DNA of 64,000 bases from Symsagittifera roscoffensis (lineage: Eukaryota > Xenacoelomorpha > Acoela > Convolutidae). A model generated the notes under the pieces. That model saw nothing but the letters and a program-made list of their open reading frames with translations, ran no database searches and was not told the origin of the DNA. The position numbers and the translations under genes are program-made. The stretch covers positions 5,919,563-5,983,562 of the forward strand of contig NC_087068.1 in NCBI RefSeq assembly GCF_963678635.1, in the 5' to 3' direction. Numbering within the stretch: position 1 is the stretch's first letter; the number at the start of each line of letters is the position of its first letter. This document shows positions 31,917-42,031 of the stretch, one piece after another.

Positions 31917-32094
31917 GCGACTGTGCAATGGACTGTGTCGACCTCTGCATCATCAGCATCAGGCGCAGATGGAGATAGTATGCATGAACAGCAACAGAGA
32001 GAGACTGATGGTTTCTCTCTTTTCGTCAATGGGACACTTCATACAACACTACCCCCAAACGCCAGACAAGTAACATTGACGGACCTCAAACCAG
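31917..32094 (+). CDS. Exon 17: middle of FN3 domain 4
   Basis: Phase 0 in, phase 1 out (CAG|GTAGAT). It starts 'ATVQWTVSTSASSA', has a Ser/Gly/Gln loop, then 'GFSLFVNGTLHTTLPPNARQ' and 'VTLTDLKP'. These are FN3 strands B, C, C' and E. Splitting just before the Gly of 'LKPG' in phase 1 is a common intron position in FN3 genes. Confidence 0.85.
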
Positions 32095-32388
32095 GTAGAT
32101 TGAGACAAAGATCAGAATTTTACTCAAAATTAAACAAATCCAAGCTCATTGTTAAAACAATTAAAGATCAAATCAATCACTATGTTTATGATTTAGTCTT
32201 TTATAATTGTGGCTATTTTGTCTGTTCTCTTGTTTGTTAAATATGGATAAAGTAGTGGAGTTAATTTTGAGTTTTTTTCCTTCCAATCATTCTGATTCAG
32301 CTTTTCTGTAAGATGGTTGCTTATTTTTCTTAAACTATGAACAAACTTCATAAAAAAGTGTTTATTTTGATGTTTATTTTGATTTCAG
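32095..32388 (+). other. Intron 17
   Basis: 294 bp, acceptor TTTTGATTTCAG. Nothing recognised. Confidence 0.7.
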
Positions 32389-32756
32389 GCATGAGACATG
32401 TTGTCACGATCCAAATGCTGACCAGCCACTTTGTCGGAAACAGCCCACAATCCCACCCGGTCACCATTCGGACCCCGCGAGAGCCCCCCGCTCCCTCTGT
32501 ATCTATCCGGGAGGAGTCGCAACTGGGTCACGTGACTGTCACATGGCCAGCGGAGGATGGAAATAAGGAGACGTGGGAGTCGCCCACTTGTTACATGGTT
32601 TATGTGGGCGTGGCTTCTTCTAGTCCCCCCAACAACACCGGGGTGATGCATGGGAGGGTGGGGGTGAATGATCTCAAGAGAGATCCCACTGGGAAGATGT
32701 TCGAATACCCCATTCGCAATTTGAAGATCGGAGACACGTACAATGTGTTTGTGCAA
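32389..32756 (+). CDS. Exon 18: end of FN3 domain 4 and most of FN3 domain 5
   Basis: Phase 1 in, phase 0 out (CAA|GTGAGT). The first part, 'MRHVVTIQML' and 'NSPQSHPVTIRTP', closes domain 4 with the classic 'Y/H-x-V-x-I...S-x-P-v-x-v-r-T-P' pattern. Domain 5 follows: 'PPAPSVSIREE', 'GHVTVTWPAEDGN', 'CYMVYVGVASSS' and 'LKIGDTYNVFVQ'. The next intron, 13.3 kb long, contains the BEL/Pao element. Confidence 0.88.
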
Positions 32757-32870
32757 GTGAGTGACAGATATGTAAACTGGCGTTCTATGGTAATTTACTT
32801 TAGTGAGTCGCCAATTTTGTAAGGTAACAATTCGGCGTAAGCGACAAATCATCGCAAGGAAAAACTGGTC

Positions 32871-33369
32871 TGTGCGCGTCAATCTCCACGATTATATAAA
32901 AAACGGTTTTTAAACACTTTAATTAATGAGTATTTTCTCGGCAAAATAACTCCGGAAGTTTGAAAATATAACGATAATTTATAATTTTTAACAAGCTTTA
33001 TCATCGGTAACATCGGCCACAATAAACTGCATAACTCAAAGCAAGCTGCAAAATGGCCAGTATTTGTCCTTGAGACAAATTGCTCTTTTTAAAGGTCAGC
33101 CTTAATCAAGGCTGAACCAATTTAGAGCGAAAAGACGGTTAAAATAGGTTTTTTTGGGGGGGGGGGGATCGAACCTGGTTACGGAGCATCCCATCAAGCT
33201 CGGTGCATATTCGAGTTCTAGAAAGGAAATGACCTAGTCGGGATTCGAACCGGCGCCGAACCCGCCGGGACGCACCAAGTATACACTTGGCTACTGTCCC
33301 TATATGCATTTATGTTTTGGTTACGTTTTATATGCATTTATACTATTGTTTTATAGTTGCTCTGCAACA
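32871..33369 (-). repeat. BEL/Pao 3' LTR (left copy)
   Basis: 499 bp, TG...CA ends. Compared with the other LTR it has an extra segment including a G-run around 33,145-33,170. On the - strand it holds the pol III-like A box TAGCCAAGTG (33,284-33,293) and B box GGTTCGAATCC (33,241-33,251). A second B-box-like GGTTCGATCCC lies near 33,170. Pol translation runs into its first 19 bases. Confidence 0.92.
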
Positions 33370-34787
33370 TCCTCCACCCCTAAACAAGGAAGAACGGGAG
33401 CGAGCTTTACGGTCGGGCGGGTCAGTTCGCTCGTAACGGTCTTTATGCCGGCGGATCTCGCGCATCCGTCCTTGCCATAGTGCAGTCTTAGGATACGTGC
33501 GAGTGGATAATGTCCACGTGGAGTGTCAGGCTCTATGACCCAAACCAAGTCGCCGGCTTTCAACTTAATGTCTGACTGGTTGTGCCACTTTGCCCTCCTA
33601 TTGAGGGAAGGAACGTATTCCCGCATCCACCGTGTCCATATTGCGTTAGCGTCTGATTGCGCTCTGGCAAACCGCTTCTTATGGTCGAATTTTTTTTCGA
33701 AACTTAGCGACGGAAAACTCGCTGCGTGTTGACCAAGAATAAAATGATTCGGGGTCAACGCCTCTAGATCTAGCGGATCGGAACTAACGGCTGTTATCGG
33801 TCTAGCGCTGAGTGATTGCTCAACAAGGCATAGCGTGGTTCTTAGCACCTCCTCAGTTACTCTTCTGTTGCCTAAGATGTCATACAAAACGCGCTTGACA
33901 CTCCGAACTAATCGCTCCCAGGACCCACCATGGTGCGGTGCGCTGGGTGGATTGAAATTCCACGGGATCCCTTTCTGAACAAAAACAGCGGGTGCGAGCT
34001 TGTTCCAACTCTCAACGCAAGCTATGAGCTCTTTCTGAGCGCCAACATAGTTCGTGCCGTTGTCGGACATGATGGTAGTCGGAGTACCGCGACGTGCGAT
34101 AAACCGCTCCACGCCCATCACACAAGAGCTTGTGTCGAGCGAGGGGACCACTTCAATGTGAACGGCTCTAGTGGTGAGACAGGTGAACAAAAAACCCCAC
34201 CTCTTTTCCGTACTTCTCCGGATTGGAACTAGGAACGGCCCGAAGTAGTCGACACCTGCGTTAGAGAAAGGAGGTTGCCTGTAACCCAGCCTTTCAATGG
34301 GCAGATCAGCCATCATATGAGTTACGGTTTGCGCTTTGCGTTTTCGGCACACAACGCAAGTATTTTTGATGTTTCGCAGCAACCATCGCAAATTTAACAC
34401 AACGTACTTCAAATTAACCACCGCACGCATGTAATCCAAGCCTTGATGGAAATTCCTAACGTGCAAGTGTTGAACCAATAACCGAACAACCGCGTGACGT
34501 GCATCAATTATAATCGGATGCTTGCTATCGAAATCGGAGTTAACCAAGCGGCTGATGCGCCCAGTCGAGCGAAGGATGCCAGCTGGTCCAATGAACGGCG
34601 AATACTTGGCGATCCGACTATTCCTTGTGATAACTTTACCGGATCTCAGTAGTTTAAGCTCACTAGGGAATGTCTCACCCTGGGACAGGTAAACGAGCTT
34701 CTGTTCAGCAATATCCATTTCAGACGTGTCTGTAATTTCTAATATACTCGACCGGAAATGTTTATGGGATTTCAGCCATCTTAACAA
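33351..34787 (-). CDS. BEL/Pao integrase (pol C-terminal part)
   Basis: 478 codons. A zinc-binding H-H-C-C region lies at residues about 98-147 (H...H, then 'CVVC'). The catalytic triad is D180 in 'NAGVDYFGPF', D242 in 'MSDNGTNYVG' and E291 in 'GGSWERLV'. The C-terminal part ('KAGDLVWVIEPDTPRGHYPL') is the DUF5641-type domain typical of BEL/Pao integrases. All catalytic residues are intact. It is severed from the RT/RNase H frame by a break at about 34,790-34,860, and its stop lies inside the 3' LTR. Confidence 0.92.
   Translation of the reverse strand: MLRWLKSHKHFRSSILEITDTSEMDIAEQKLVYLSQGETFPSELKLLRSGKVITRNSRIAKYSPFIGPAGILRSTGRISRLVNSDFDSKHPIIIDARHAVVRLLVQHLHVRNFHQGLDYMRAVVNLKYVVLNLRWLLRNIKNTCVVCRKRKAQTVTHMMADLPIERLGYRQPPFSNAGVDYFGPFLVPIRRSTEKRWGFLFTCLTTRAVHIEVVPSLDTSSCVMGVERFIARRGTPTTIMSDNGTNYVGAQKELIACVESWNKLAPAVFVQKGIPWNFNPPSAPHHGGSWERLVRSVKRVLYDILGNRRVTEEVLRTTLCLVEQSLSARPITAVSSDPLDLEALTPNHFILGQHAASFPSLSFEKKFDHKKRFARAQSDANAIWTRWMREYVPSLNRRAKWHNQSDIKLKAGDLVWVIEPDTPRGHYPLARILRLHYGKDGCARSAGIKTVTSELTRPTVKLAPVLPCLGVEDVAEQL
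33370..33381 (-). promoter_or_regulatory. BEL/Pao polypurine tract
   Basis: Reads AGGGGTGGAGGA on the - strand, immediately before the 3' LTR. A purine tract in this position primes plus-strand DNA synthesis in LTR elements. It overlaps the end of the integrase frame. Confidence 0.75.
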
Positions 34788-34862
34788 AAATGCTACTGCG
34801 CGTTTGTATTTTACAATTGAATTGAATCTCTCCCATTTTCCGAAGAGAAGATTTTTTTTCTG

Positions 34863-36131
34863 TCAAAACATCGACGACGAAATTTGACGAGTTTTCCAGA
34901 CAAATGTCGATATCACATGATGGTCTTTGAGTCTTATTTTATCAATAACCCTTGTATCGGGCTTGAACGGCCGATCAGTTGTTCTCAATACACTAGGGCC
35001 ATCAACCCAACTGCTTTCCTTGAGGGCTTCCGAAGAAATCCTTCGTGTACCGGTATCAGCTGGGTTATCACCGCTAAGTATGTGATGCCACTGATCAGTG
35101 GTGGTAGACTCCAGAATCTCACCAGTGCGATTACCAACAAAAACGGGTAGTTTACTACAAGAGTGAAGCCACTGGAGAACAGTGGTACTATCTGTCCACA
35201 TGAAAATATCCATAACTTTGAAAGTGAGACCTTTCAAAGTTTCTTCTTTTAAGCGGGTTGCAAGAAGAGCCGCTTGAAGCTCTAACTTTGGAATAGAAAG
35301 CGCTTTCATAGGCGCGACGCGGGCTTTGCCAAACACAAAGGCTAATTCGGTCTGATGGGAGCTAACAAGTCGCGCACGAAGGAAAGCGACGGCACAGAAA
35401 ACATCCTGCGAACTATCACCGAACATTTGAAGTTTTATTAGGTCGAAAGGTTCAGTGAAATAGCTGCGAGGTATTGTCAGAGAACCTAACAAATGAAGAC
35501 CTGAGTGCCACTCAAGAAATTGCTTTTTGATTTCCTCTGGCAGATCATCGTCCCATTTTTGACCGTTGATTCGCCAGATATCTTTTAATAGAAGGCGAGC
35601 CTTCACGGTATACGGAGCCACTAACCCAAATGGATCAAAAACAGAGGAAACAAAACTCAACACGGTACGCTGTGTGATTGCTTTGTCTAGTGGACGATCA
35701 ACCCCTTTACTAACGACTAAGGTGTCTTTTACGTGTTCCCACTTAAGACCGAGAACATGCGACGACTGTTCTGGACTCGCACAAATATCTTTAACAGAGG
35801 AATTGGACTCACGGTTGTCCGGATCAAGAGCGGTTATTACGTCGGGCACGTTGCTGACAAATTTTGTCAGACAAAACCCCCCTAGTTTAAGCAACGAGAT
35901 TAAATCCCTACCTAATTTCAAGGCGTCATCCCTGTTTTGAAAAGAATCCAGATAATCATCCATATAAAATTTCTGGACAACAGCCGAAGCAGCTTCGGGG
36001 TACTCAGCTTGATTATCCGATGCAGTCTTCTGCAAAGCAAATTTCGCACAAGTCGGCGAGTCACGAGCACCAAAAATGTGACGCGTATATTGGTGAACTA
36101 CCACACTTGATGTGGGGTCCTCCCGCCACAA
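34863..36131 (-). CDS. BEL/Pao reverse transcriptase (C-terminal part) and RNase H
   Basis: 422 codons. The RT catalytic motif 'YMDDYLDS' is at residues 56-63. RNase H acidic residues are visible at about D239 ('FGDSSQ'), E284 ('PKLELQAAL'), D314 ('WTDSTT') and D355-359 ('GDNPADT'). The segment joining it to the Gag-protease frame (36,132-36,401) still encodes recognisable RT N-terminal residues but in shifting frames, so pol is broken there. A second break separates it from integrase. Confidence 0.9.
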   Translation of the reverse strand: MWREDPTSSVVVHQYTRHIFGARDSPTCAKFALQKTASDNQAEYPEAASAVVQKFYMDDYLDSFQNRDDALKLGRDLISLLKLGGFCLTKFVSNVPDVITALDPDNRESNSSVKDICASPEQSSHVLGLKWEHVKDTLVVSKGVDRPLDKAITQRTVLSFVSSVFDPFGLVAPYTVKARLLLKDIWRINGQKWDDDLPEEIKKQFLEWHSGLHLLGSLTIPRSYFTEPFDLIKLQMFGDSSQDVFCAVAFLRARLVSSHQTELAFVFGKARVAPMKALSIPKLELQAALLATRLKEETLKGLTFKVMDIFMWTDSTTVLQWLHSCSKLPVFVGNRTGEILESTTTDQWHHILSGDNPADTGTRRISSEALKESSWVDGPSVLRTTDRPFKPDTRVIDKIRLKDHHVISTFVWKTRQISSSMF

Positions 36132-36401
36132 AAAACAAAGAGAAGGACTCCAACCTGTAAAAACATCCCTTCAATGTCAGCTGAAACGGCGTATTCATGC
36201 TGACGGAATCTTAAAAGTACAAAAATGAGGTTTTGAAGGAGATCAGGGCCAACCAACAGAAATTTGTTTGTTCAAGGAAGCGCCATGACACTTCGATGCC
36301 CCATTGAGGACTCGGCGCACCTTACCGGGTTTATTCGGGTTCAATACCGGGTGATGCGGGAGATACCACTCACGATCGGCTCGTGATTTGGGATCGTGTG
36401 C
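36132..36401 (-). pseudogene. BEL/Pao RT N-terminal segment, frame-disrupted
   Basis: The - strand carries RT-like words such as '[16 protein letters not shown]' and 'EYAVSADIEGMF' in different frames within 270 bp. At least two frame changes are therefore present between the Gag-protease and RT frames. No deletion of the block is apparent; it is small-indel decay. Confidence 0.75.
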
Positions 36402-39400
36402 CTAAACGGTTATGACATATCCTTTTTGTATATCTTCTCTTATTGTTTCGGCGTATTTTTCACGGAGTGACGGATCCTTATCTAGCCTCTTTTCCAAGAC
36501 TTTAATTGAGCTAAGGAGGAAAAATAAATTATTCGGTAAACTACTTTCCTTATCGTTCCAAAGCATTGGTACAATGTACCTCTCATCATCGTGAAAGGTG
36601 TCATTTTTCAAAACGGACAAAGCGCGTTTGTCGGCGGCGGAACGGGCATCTACCTGCTTGAAGGCTCCATATGACTCCAACTCATACCAAGTTTTAATTT
36701 GGTCCGCAAGAAACATGTCTTCGACAACACACGGTAACGGCGGTAACGGACCACTTAAAACCCAACCTATTGGAAGGCGTACGGCGCACGGTGAAATAGA
36801 GTCCTCCCCCAAAAGGTACTCAACGGGTCTTATGGCATGGTAGAAATCCTGTCCAATAATTATTTCGACGTCCTCATACTTATAATGTCTAGGTTTGATC
36901 GGAGCCAACTGCGGGTATTTTTCCTGTAATTTAGGTATGCTTATAATATCCGATCCAATACGAATATGATCTTTAACATAAGCTCGAAAAGAAAACGAAA
37001 ATTCACTATTATGCGTTTCGGCGGAAACTTGAAAATTTACTTGCTGAGTTTTCATCAAGCTCGTGGAATTGAATCCATTTGAAGTGAGGTTAACGGGAGT
37101 GCCAACCAAATGGAGGCGTTTTACGAGATCGGCGGATACCCATGAGTGCGTGGAAGCACTATCGCAAAGAGCTAGGGCATTATTAATTGTCGCATCCGAA
37201 GAGACGGCGAGTGATGCAACTGGCAGGAGGCCTTTATTTGACTCCTGGCTATGAATATCGCCGATGGCAGCGTTAGTCGATACATGTTTAGAGTTTGCGT
37301 TACCTGACGCCGGGGAACTTTTAGTATCTTTAGGAGGAAAAATTTTCTCAGCTCCATGTAAGAGCACGTTGTGCGTGCTTTCACAATCTGGCTTGGGGCA
37401 CTTTCTGGCCTTTCTACAATTACGAAAACTGTGATTGCTCTGTAAACACGCAAAGCAAAGTTTTTTTTCGGCTACCTGTTTCGCTCGTTGCGTAGCGTTT
37501 TTCTCTTTCAATACGGCGCAATTCCAAAGAGCGTGTTGACCTTTACATACAGAACATGGAGAGTACTTTGGTTTTTCCTTAGTCTTATTACTTACATTTG
37601 CGTTACCAGCAAACACTTTCGTACCTACTTTTTGCTTAACTGGTTCTTCAGACTTACCCTTAGAATTGATCGTTTTTAGCCTCTCATGACCCTCCGCTTT
37701 TTCTTTAAGCCATTCGTTGAAAACTAGCAGAGTTGGTATATACCATTGGCGTCTTACGGTTTGCATTGACCAAGCCTCCTTAAGGTTCGGGGGAAGCTTA
37801 CTCACAGCTTGATTCAGTAAATTAACACTTTTCAGGTCGTCGTTAAAAGACAGGGACTTGAATACGGCAACAAGTCCAGAAATTGCAGAGGAAAATCCAT
37901 TTACATTTTCCGAATTATGCATTTTCAGCGGCAGAAAATTACTCAATTCATCTATATGAGCCCCTACTACAGCATGCGGCTGCCCGAATTTTCTTTGAAG
38001 AGTTGCTAATGCGTCTTCATATAGTACTCCGCTATAGCTATACTCAGCGATTGCGGCTTTTGCTTTACCCACTACGAGCGTTTTCAGATAGGTAAGCTTT
38101 TCATCTTTACTGAGTATGGCTGAATCGACCGTCGATTTGAATTGCCCAAACCACTCATGCCAATTATGTGGGTTGCCATCGAACTGGATCAACTTCCACT
38201 CAGGCAGATGATCTTTTCGGCTGTGCATGAGTATATTAACCAACTCTCTTGTCGAAAGTGGATGCTCGACGTCTGCACCAGGTGAATTACCGGGAGTTGG
38301 CGCTGTGTAACTCGAAGAATTACCGTGATAATCAGGAACGAACGGTTGATTAGCATGTGAAAAATTTTCAGGCTGCGCAAAGAACACAGTCCCTCCACTT
38401 GTATAAGGAACAAAATTATTCGTGGAAACAATCGGAGTTACTGCGGAAAAAACAGTTGTCGAAGGAACGTCGTGCTGTTGAGTTGACATTAAAGGGGCAG
38501 CAACAGCTGGTCTCCACAAATTACTATAAGGATTATAGTGGTCACTTGAAAAAATATAACTACTAACGGGAACACCCATATGTTGTTGTGATGGGACTAC
38601 AGGTGCTTGGTAGCCAGCTACTACTGACCCTGTAGTGTGATGACTTAAAGAATCATGATTAACTGCTGTTGATGCAGGAGCGAACGGTGCTACACCAGAA
38701 GAAACTTCTGCAGATGTTGTCGCAGCAAAATAATTTTTAGAAGTTACCGGGACTACTGACCCTGTGTTTGGATTGCCTAGCACCGGATTAGTGCACAACA
38801 GAGTTTGCTGAGGCAAATTATTAGAAACAGGTTGAATGACTTGTTGTAACCCTACTAGATTGTTAACGGAAACCTGCGATCCGACCAAACTCGACAAATT
38901 ATGTTGTTGTCCGTGAATGTGGTTACTGTAATACAATCCCGGATCACTAGAAGCTGCCTGGCCATTATTCACTCCTGTAAAACTTGATGAGACCAAGTAA
39001 TTTGTTGATGCAGGATAAAGTGCCTCAGGAGCTGTTGAACCAACGTGCTGCTCTTGATTGGGAACTACAACAGCATCAGGCTGATTGTGGTCGACAGATT
39101 CGACACAGTGACGCGTACGATCCTTTTCGTCTATTGTTAGTTGTGGAGAGATTCGAGTTAAACCACTTTCCTCAGCATTCTCGCTGATTTCCGACAACTC
39201 ATTTTCTAACTCAAGCCCTTTCAAATCAATTTCTGCCTGTTTTTTCCTGTGTTCTTCAGCCAATTCTTCCAACTCTAAACGGCTTTGTTGTTCTTTCAGT
39301 CTTAATGATACCTTTGCCTGCCTCTCAAGTTCCTCTTGTTGTTTCTTTAAAATCATTAAATCGCGCTTTTTCTCAGAAAGTGTTTTCGACGGAGCGGCGG

Positions 39401-39878
39401 TATAGCTAGATTTCTGAGAACCCGATTGCTGATGTCGGCTGCTTCGATGCGACAACTTAAAGCGGGTATCTGTTTTATGCGACCGGGGTTTTTCACTTTT
39501 TTCAGAATGATGAAAAAATTTTGAGCTGCTATCAATTTTGTCCGGCTCTGTTACTGGCTCAAAACTTGTTTTATATGTGATAGCTTCCTGCAGAACTTTA
39601 TCGTTGCTTTGAGTCAACTTATGAAGCCACATATCCTGTGCCGGTATCAATTCGTCGGGATTGGCACTTTTTGCAGCCATATCAATCAACTCAGTATTTA
39701 TCTCGACCGCTTGTTCTATATAGTTCCTACATTTTTCAATATAAGTATCAATTTTTGAGCAACGACTCTGACTCTCTATGTATTCTAAAATTATTTCGTG
39801 GCATTTATAAAGTTCATTTTCGAGATTGCTACGTTTCTCAAACAACTTCTTAATTTTCTTTTGAAATTTAACTTCCAT
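36402..39878 (-). CDS. BEL/Pao Gag and aspartic protease, running into pol
   Basis: 1,158 codons. N-terminal coiled coil (about 1-60), basic Ser/His-rich stretch, a long charged coil (about 168-235), a Ser/Gly/Asn/Pro-rich spacer, then the conserved Gag core (about 541-750, DUF1759-like, 'WKLIQFDGNPHNWHEWFGQF'). Two CCHC knuckles follow: 'CSVCKGQHALWNC' and 'CFACLQSNHSFRNC'. The protease is at about 895-1,010 with 'CDSASTHSWV' as active-site motif, i.e. D-S-A rather than the usual D-S/T-G. The last part reaches the pol linker before RT. The Gag N-terminal extension is long for BEL elements. Confidence 0.9.
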   Translation of the reverse strand: MEVKFQKKIKKLFEKRSNLENELYKCHEIILEYIESQSRCSKIDTYIEKCRNYIEQAVEINTELIDMAAKSANPDELIPAQDMWLHKLTQSNDKVLQEAITYKTSFEPVTEPDKIDSSSKFFHHSEKSEKPRSHKTDTRFKLSHRSSRHQQSGSQKSSYTAAPSKTLSEKKRDLMILKKQQEELERQAKVSLRLKEQQSRLELEELAEEHRKKQAEIDLKGLELENELSEISENAEESGLTRISPQLTIDEKDRTRHCVESVDHNQPDAVVVPNQEQHVGSTAPEALYPASTNYLVSSSFTGVNNGQAASSDPGLYYSNHIHGQQHNLSSLVGSQVSVNNLVGLQQVIQPVSNNLPQQTLLCTNPVLGNPNTGSVVPVTSKNYFAATTSAEVSSGVAPFAPASTAVNHDSLSHHTTGSVVAGYQAPVVPSQQHMGVPVSSYIFSSDHYNPYSNLWRPAVAAPLMSTQQHDVPSTTVFSAVTPIVSTNNFVPYTSGGTVFFAQPENFSHANQPFVPDYHGNSSSYTAPTPGNSPGADVEHPLSTRELVNILMHSRKDHLPEWKLIQFDGNPHNWHEWFGQFKSTVDSAILSKDEKLTYLKTLVVGKAKAAIAEYSYSGVLYEDALATLQRKFGQPHAVVGAHIDELSNFLPLKMHNSENVNGFSSAISGLVAVFKSLSFNDDLKSVNLLNQAVSKLPPNLKEAWSMQTVRRQWYIPTLLVFNEWLKEKAEGHERLKTINSKGKSEEPVKQKVGTKVFAGNANVSNKTKEKPKYSPCSVCKGQHALWNCAVLKEKNATQRAKQVAEKKLCFACLQSNHSFRNCRKARKCPKPDCESTHNVLLHGAEKIFPPKDTKSSPASGNANSKHVSTNAAIGDIHSQESNKGLLPVASLAVSSDATINNALALCDSASTHSWVSADLVKRLHLVGTPVNLTSNGFNSTSLMKTQQVNFQVSAETHNSEFSFSFRAYVKDHIRIGSDIISIPKLQEKYPQLAPIKPRHYKYEDVEIIIGQDFYHAIRPVEYLLGEDSISPCAVRLPIGWVLSGPLPPLPCVVEDMFLADQIKTWYELESYGAFKQVDARSAADKRALSVLKNDTFHDDERYIVPMLWNDKESSLPNNLFFLLSSIKVLEKRLDKDPSLREKYAETIREDIQKGYVITV

Positions 39879-39964
39879 GCTTAATTCTTTCAGAAAAAAA
39901 CGACTCTCAGGAAATACTTTATTTTAACTCAAGTAAACCCACAAAATACTCTAATACACCCATA

Positions 39965-40587
39965 ACTTACAAGGGGGAGTAACTTGAAGTTTTAACGCTT
40001 TAAGTCTGTTGTGAATCGCTCTACAATTTTTAGGCGACAAACGGTTCCGCTTCTTCTTAGCTTTCAGTGTACTTAGGTCAGCACTGTATCGTCTAAGTAA
40101 CAACAGAGTCTTCAACTCAAGGGAAGGGGGCTGGTGCAGCTCTTTATACTTTTCGATAAGTATTTGGTCTTTGACCTTTCGCTTTGAGATAAAATCCTCA
40201 ACTATGTTAAAAACGAGAATACCTGTTTTTTTTCAACTCTTTTTCTATATTGTCTGTACCGTTGCGGCGACAGTATACAATAGCGGTAATATTCTCCTTG
40301 TATCTCAAAAGAAGGGTGTTAAGTTGGTCAGTACTCAAACTACGGTTGTTGTTACTGCGGTGCTTACTAATGGAGTTATTTATGGCGTCGTGCCAAGTAA
40401 CTAGATCTTTTCGATTCGACAAAAAGTGATGCAGATAGTATTGGATAGTTTTCTGCGAGTCCCTGGCGTTAAAGTTAAAACTTAAGCCGGGCTTTGTGAA
40501 ACAAGTCTCTTTCGCGCGCTTTTGAGACGGTGCGGATAGTATACGGAGCGCGTGATCCAAGGAACTAGCTCCTAGAATGAATACCAA
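39965..40587 (-). CDS. Possible small ORF upstream of BEL/Pao gag (frame change at an A-run)
   Basis: An ATG frame of 126 codons (40,587-40,207) is followed in another frame by about 75 codons of Lys/Leu-rich coding-like sequence ('KDQILIEKYKELHQPP', 'LSPKNCRAIHNRLKALKLQV'). The frame changes at a run of eight A on the - strand near 40,225. Together this would be a basic, helical protein of unknown role preceding Gag. Extra 5' ORFs are uncommon in BEL elements. Random open frame remains possible. Confidence 0.4.
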
Positions 40588-40636
40588 GAGACCTATAAGA
40601 CGGCTACGTTTCGCTAAAGTACCAATGGGGTGGGGG

Positions 40637-40965
40637 AATTAAGTAGGTCGGTTGAACTCCAACAACACACACGGAGTAAACCTGAGGATGAAAGAATTCA
40701 ACTCAACTCACTTAATATCACCGTACCTGACCACTTAACATTAGTGTCGCGCAACGAAGCCAATTGTCGGACGGGCTAAAACGGCTTATATTTACTTGAA
40801 GCGAACTGGCTTTCAATTTCACCAATGTGGGTGAGGGATCAGGCAAATTGGTTAAGTTCCAACAACACACGCGGAAAAAACCTGAGGATGAAAAGACTCA
40901 ACTTAATTTGCCTGATATTTCGCTACCAGACCACTTACCATAAGGTTGGTGTCACGTTACAGCAC
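40637..40965 (-). repeat. BEL/Pao 5' leader: duplicated segment of about 115 bp
   Basis: Blocks at about 40,637-40,757 and 40,844-40,965 both read TCCAACAACACACNCGGA, AAACCTGAGGATGAAA, CAACT and ACCNGACCACTTA in the same order. They are direct copies about 200 bp apart within the untranslated leader. Confidence 0.75.
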
Positions 40966-41329
40966 AGTTTCGCAGAATTATGGGGACGTTTTGAGAAATT
41001 TTTGGCAATTTTTTTACCTTTTTCCCAAAATTTTTCGGAAAATTTTGGTCAGCAGGTTCGAGTCATAAACCAATCCAAAAAACTAGTCCAGTACCCCTTG
41101 TCTATGATCCGATTTTCTGGATTTTCAATCCGTTCACAATTACCCAAAAATTTGTGGTATCGGAAAAATTACCACTCGTAGCTTGCTTTGAGTTGGGATA
41201 CACAATAAGACATTAACACATCGTACGTAATTTTTTTGCAAGTTTGTAAAAATTAGAATAGTCTTACAGTTTTTTGACGGTTTTGGAGATTTTCGGCACC
41301 AGAAATTTCTCTCACGAGTCTGAACAACT

Positions 41330-41450
41330 GCACTACTCCACTCTGTTTCGGCCAACTTTACACTCTTTCGGCCAACAGCACAACTTCACTCTGTTTCGGC
41401 TTTCGGCCAACAGCACAACTTGACTCTGTTTCGGCCAACTCACTCGAGAG
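41330..41450 (-). repeat. BEL/Pao 5' leader: TTTCGGCCAAC tandem array
   Basis: About four to five irregular copies of a unit like CTCTGTTTCGGCCAACAGCA, some truncated to CTTTCGGCCAACAGC. Located between the leader duplication and the primer binding site. Confidence 0.75.
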
Positions 41451-42010
41451 GTGGGGCTGGGAGGAGGACTTCTGGTGATTCATCTGAAGTCTCGACTATA
41501 TTTGCAGCAGGCAGCTTCATCAACAAAAATATTCGGTCCAATCAAAGTTGGCGACGACCCAAAAGTCCGTGCTTCGAACTCAAGATATGAGTATGTAGAC
41601 AAACGACAGTTTCCAAGACTAAGTACAGCTTCGTTACTCGAATACAAAATATTGCAAATGAAGGCAAAGCGACCCTTCAAAAGAAAAACGTTTTCGATGA
41701 TATCTTGATGCCCTTTAGTAAGGCTGAACAGGACTAATGATGACTTAATTATTAAGTGAAACGAACACTTCGTTGGTATAATTTAACCAAATATCCGAGC
41801 CAAAATAAGTAGTTCACACTTCTTGGCCTGATAACGATTGTAATTAATAATTTCATTAACGGAGGCACACCAAACCACCTATTTAATAAGTTTATCACGA
41901 CACTTAGGCTGAATTCGCGTCCCTTGTTTTCCCTAGCTGCCAATTTCAACCGAAGGAAAAAGGGGAGGGGGTGCAAAGGCTGATAATTCGGGAAATAGAG
42001 ATCAAAAAGT

Positions 42011-42028
42011 GTCCCTTGTGGGGCGCCA
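42011..42028 (-). promoter_or_regulatory. BEL/Pao primer binding site
   Basis: The - strand reads TGGCGCCCCACAAGGGAC, three bases after the 5' LTR. It starts with TGG, complementary to the tRNA CCA end, and TGGCGCC is a frequent LTR-element primer-site start. The matching tRNA cannot be named without a tRNA set from the organism. Confidence 0.8.
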
Positions 42029-42031
42029 AAA

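Noticed and set aside
32385..32882. 165-codon frame on the - strand opposite exon 18
   Set aside because: Exon 18 reads as FN3 on the + strand with matching splice phases; the - frame is a shadow and runs past the donor into the LTR.
33230..33300. tRNA gene on the - strand in the BEL/Pao LTR
   Set aside because: A and B boxes fit, but no complete acceptor and anticodon stems are visible; kept as a tRNA-like promoter motif, not a tRNA gene.
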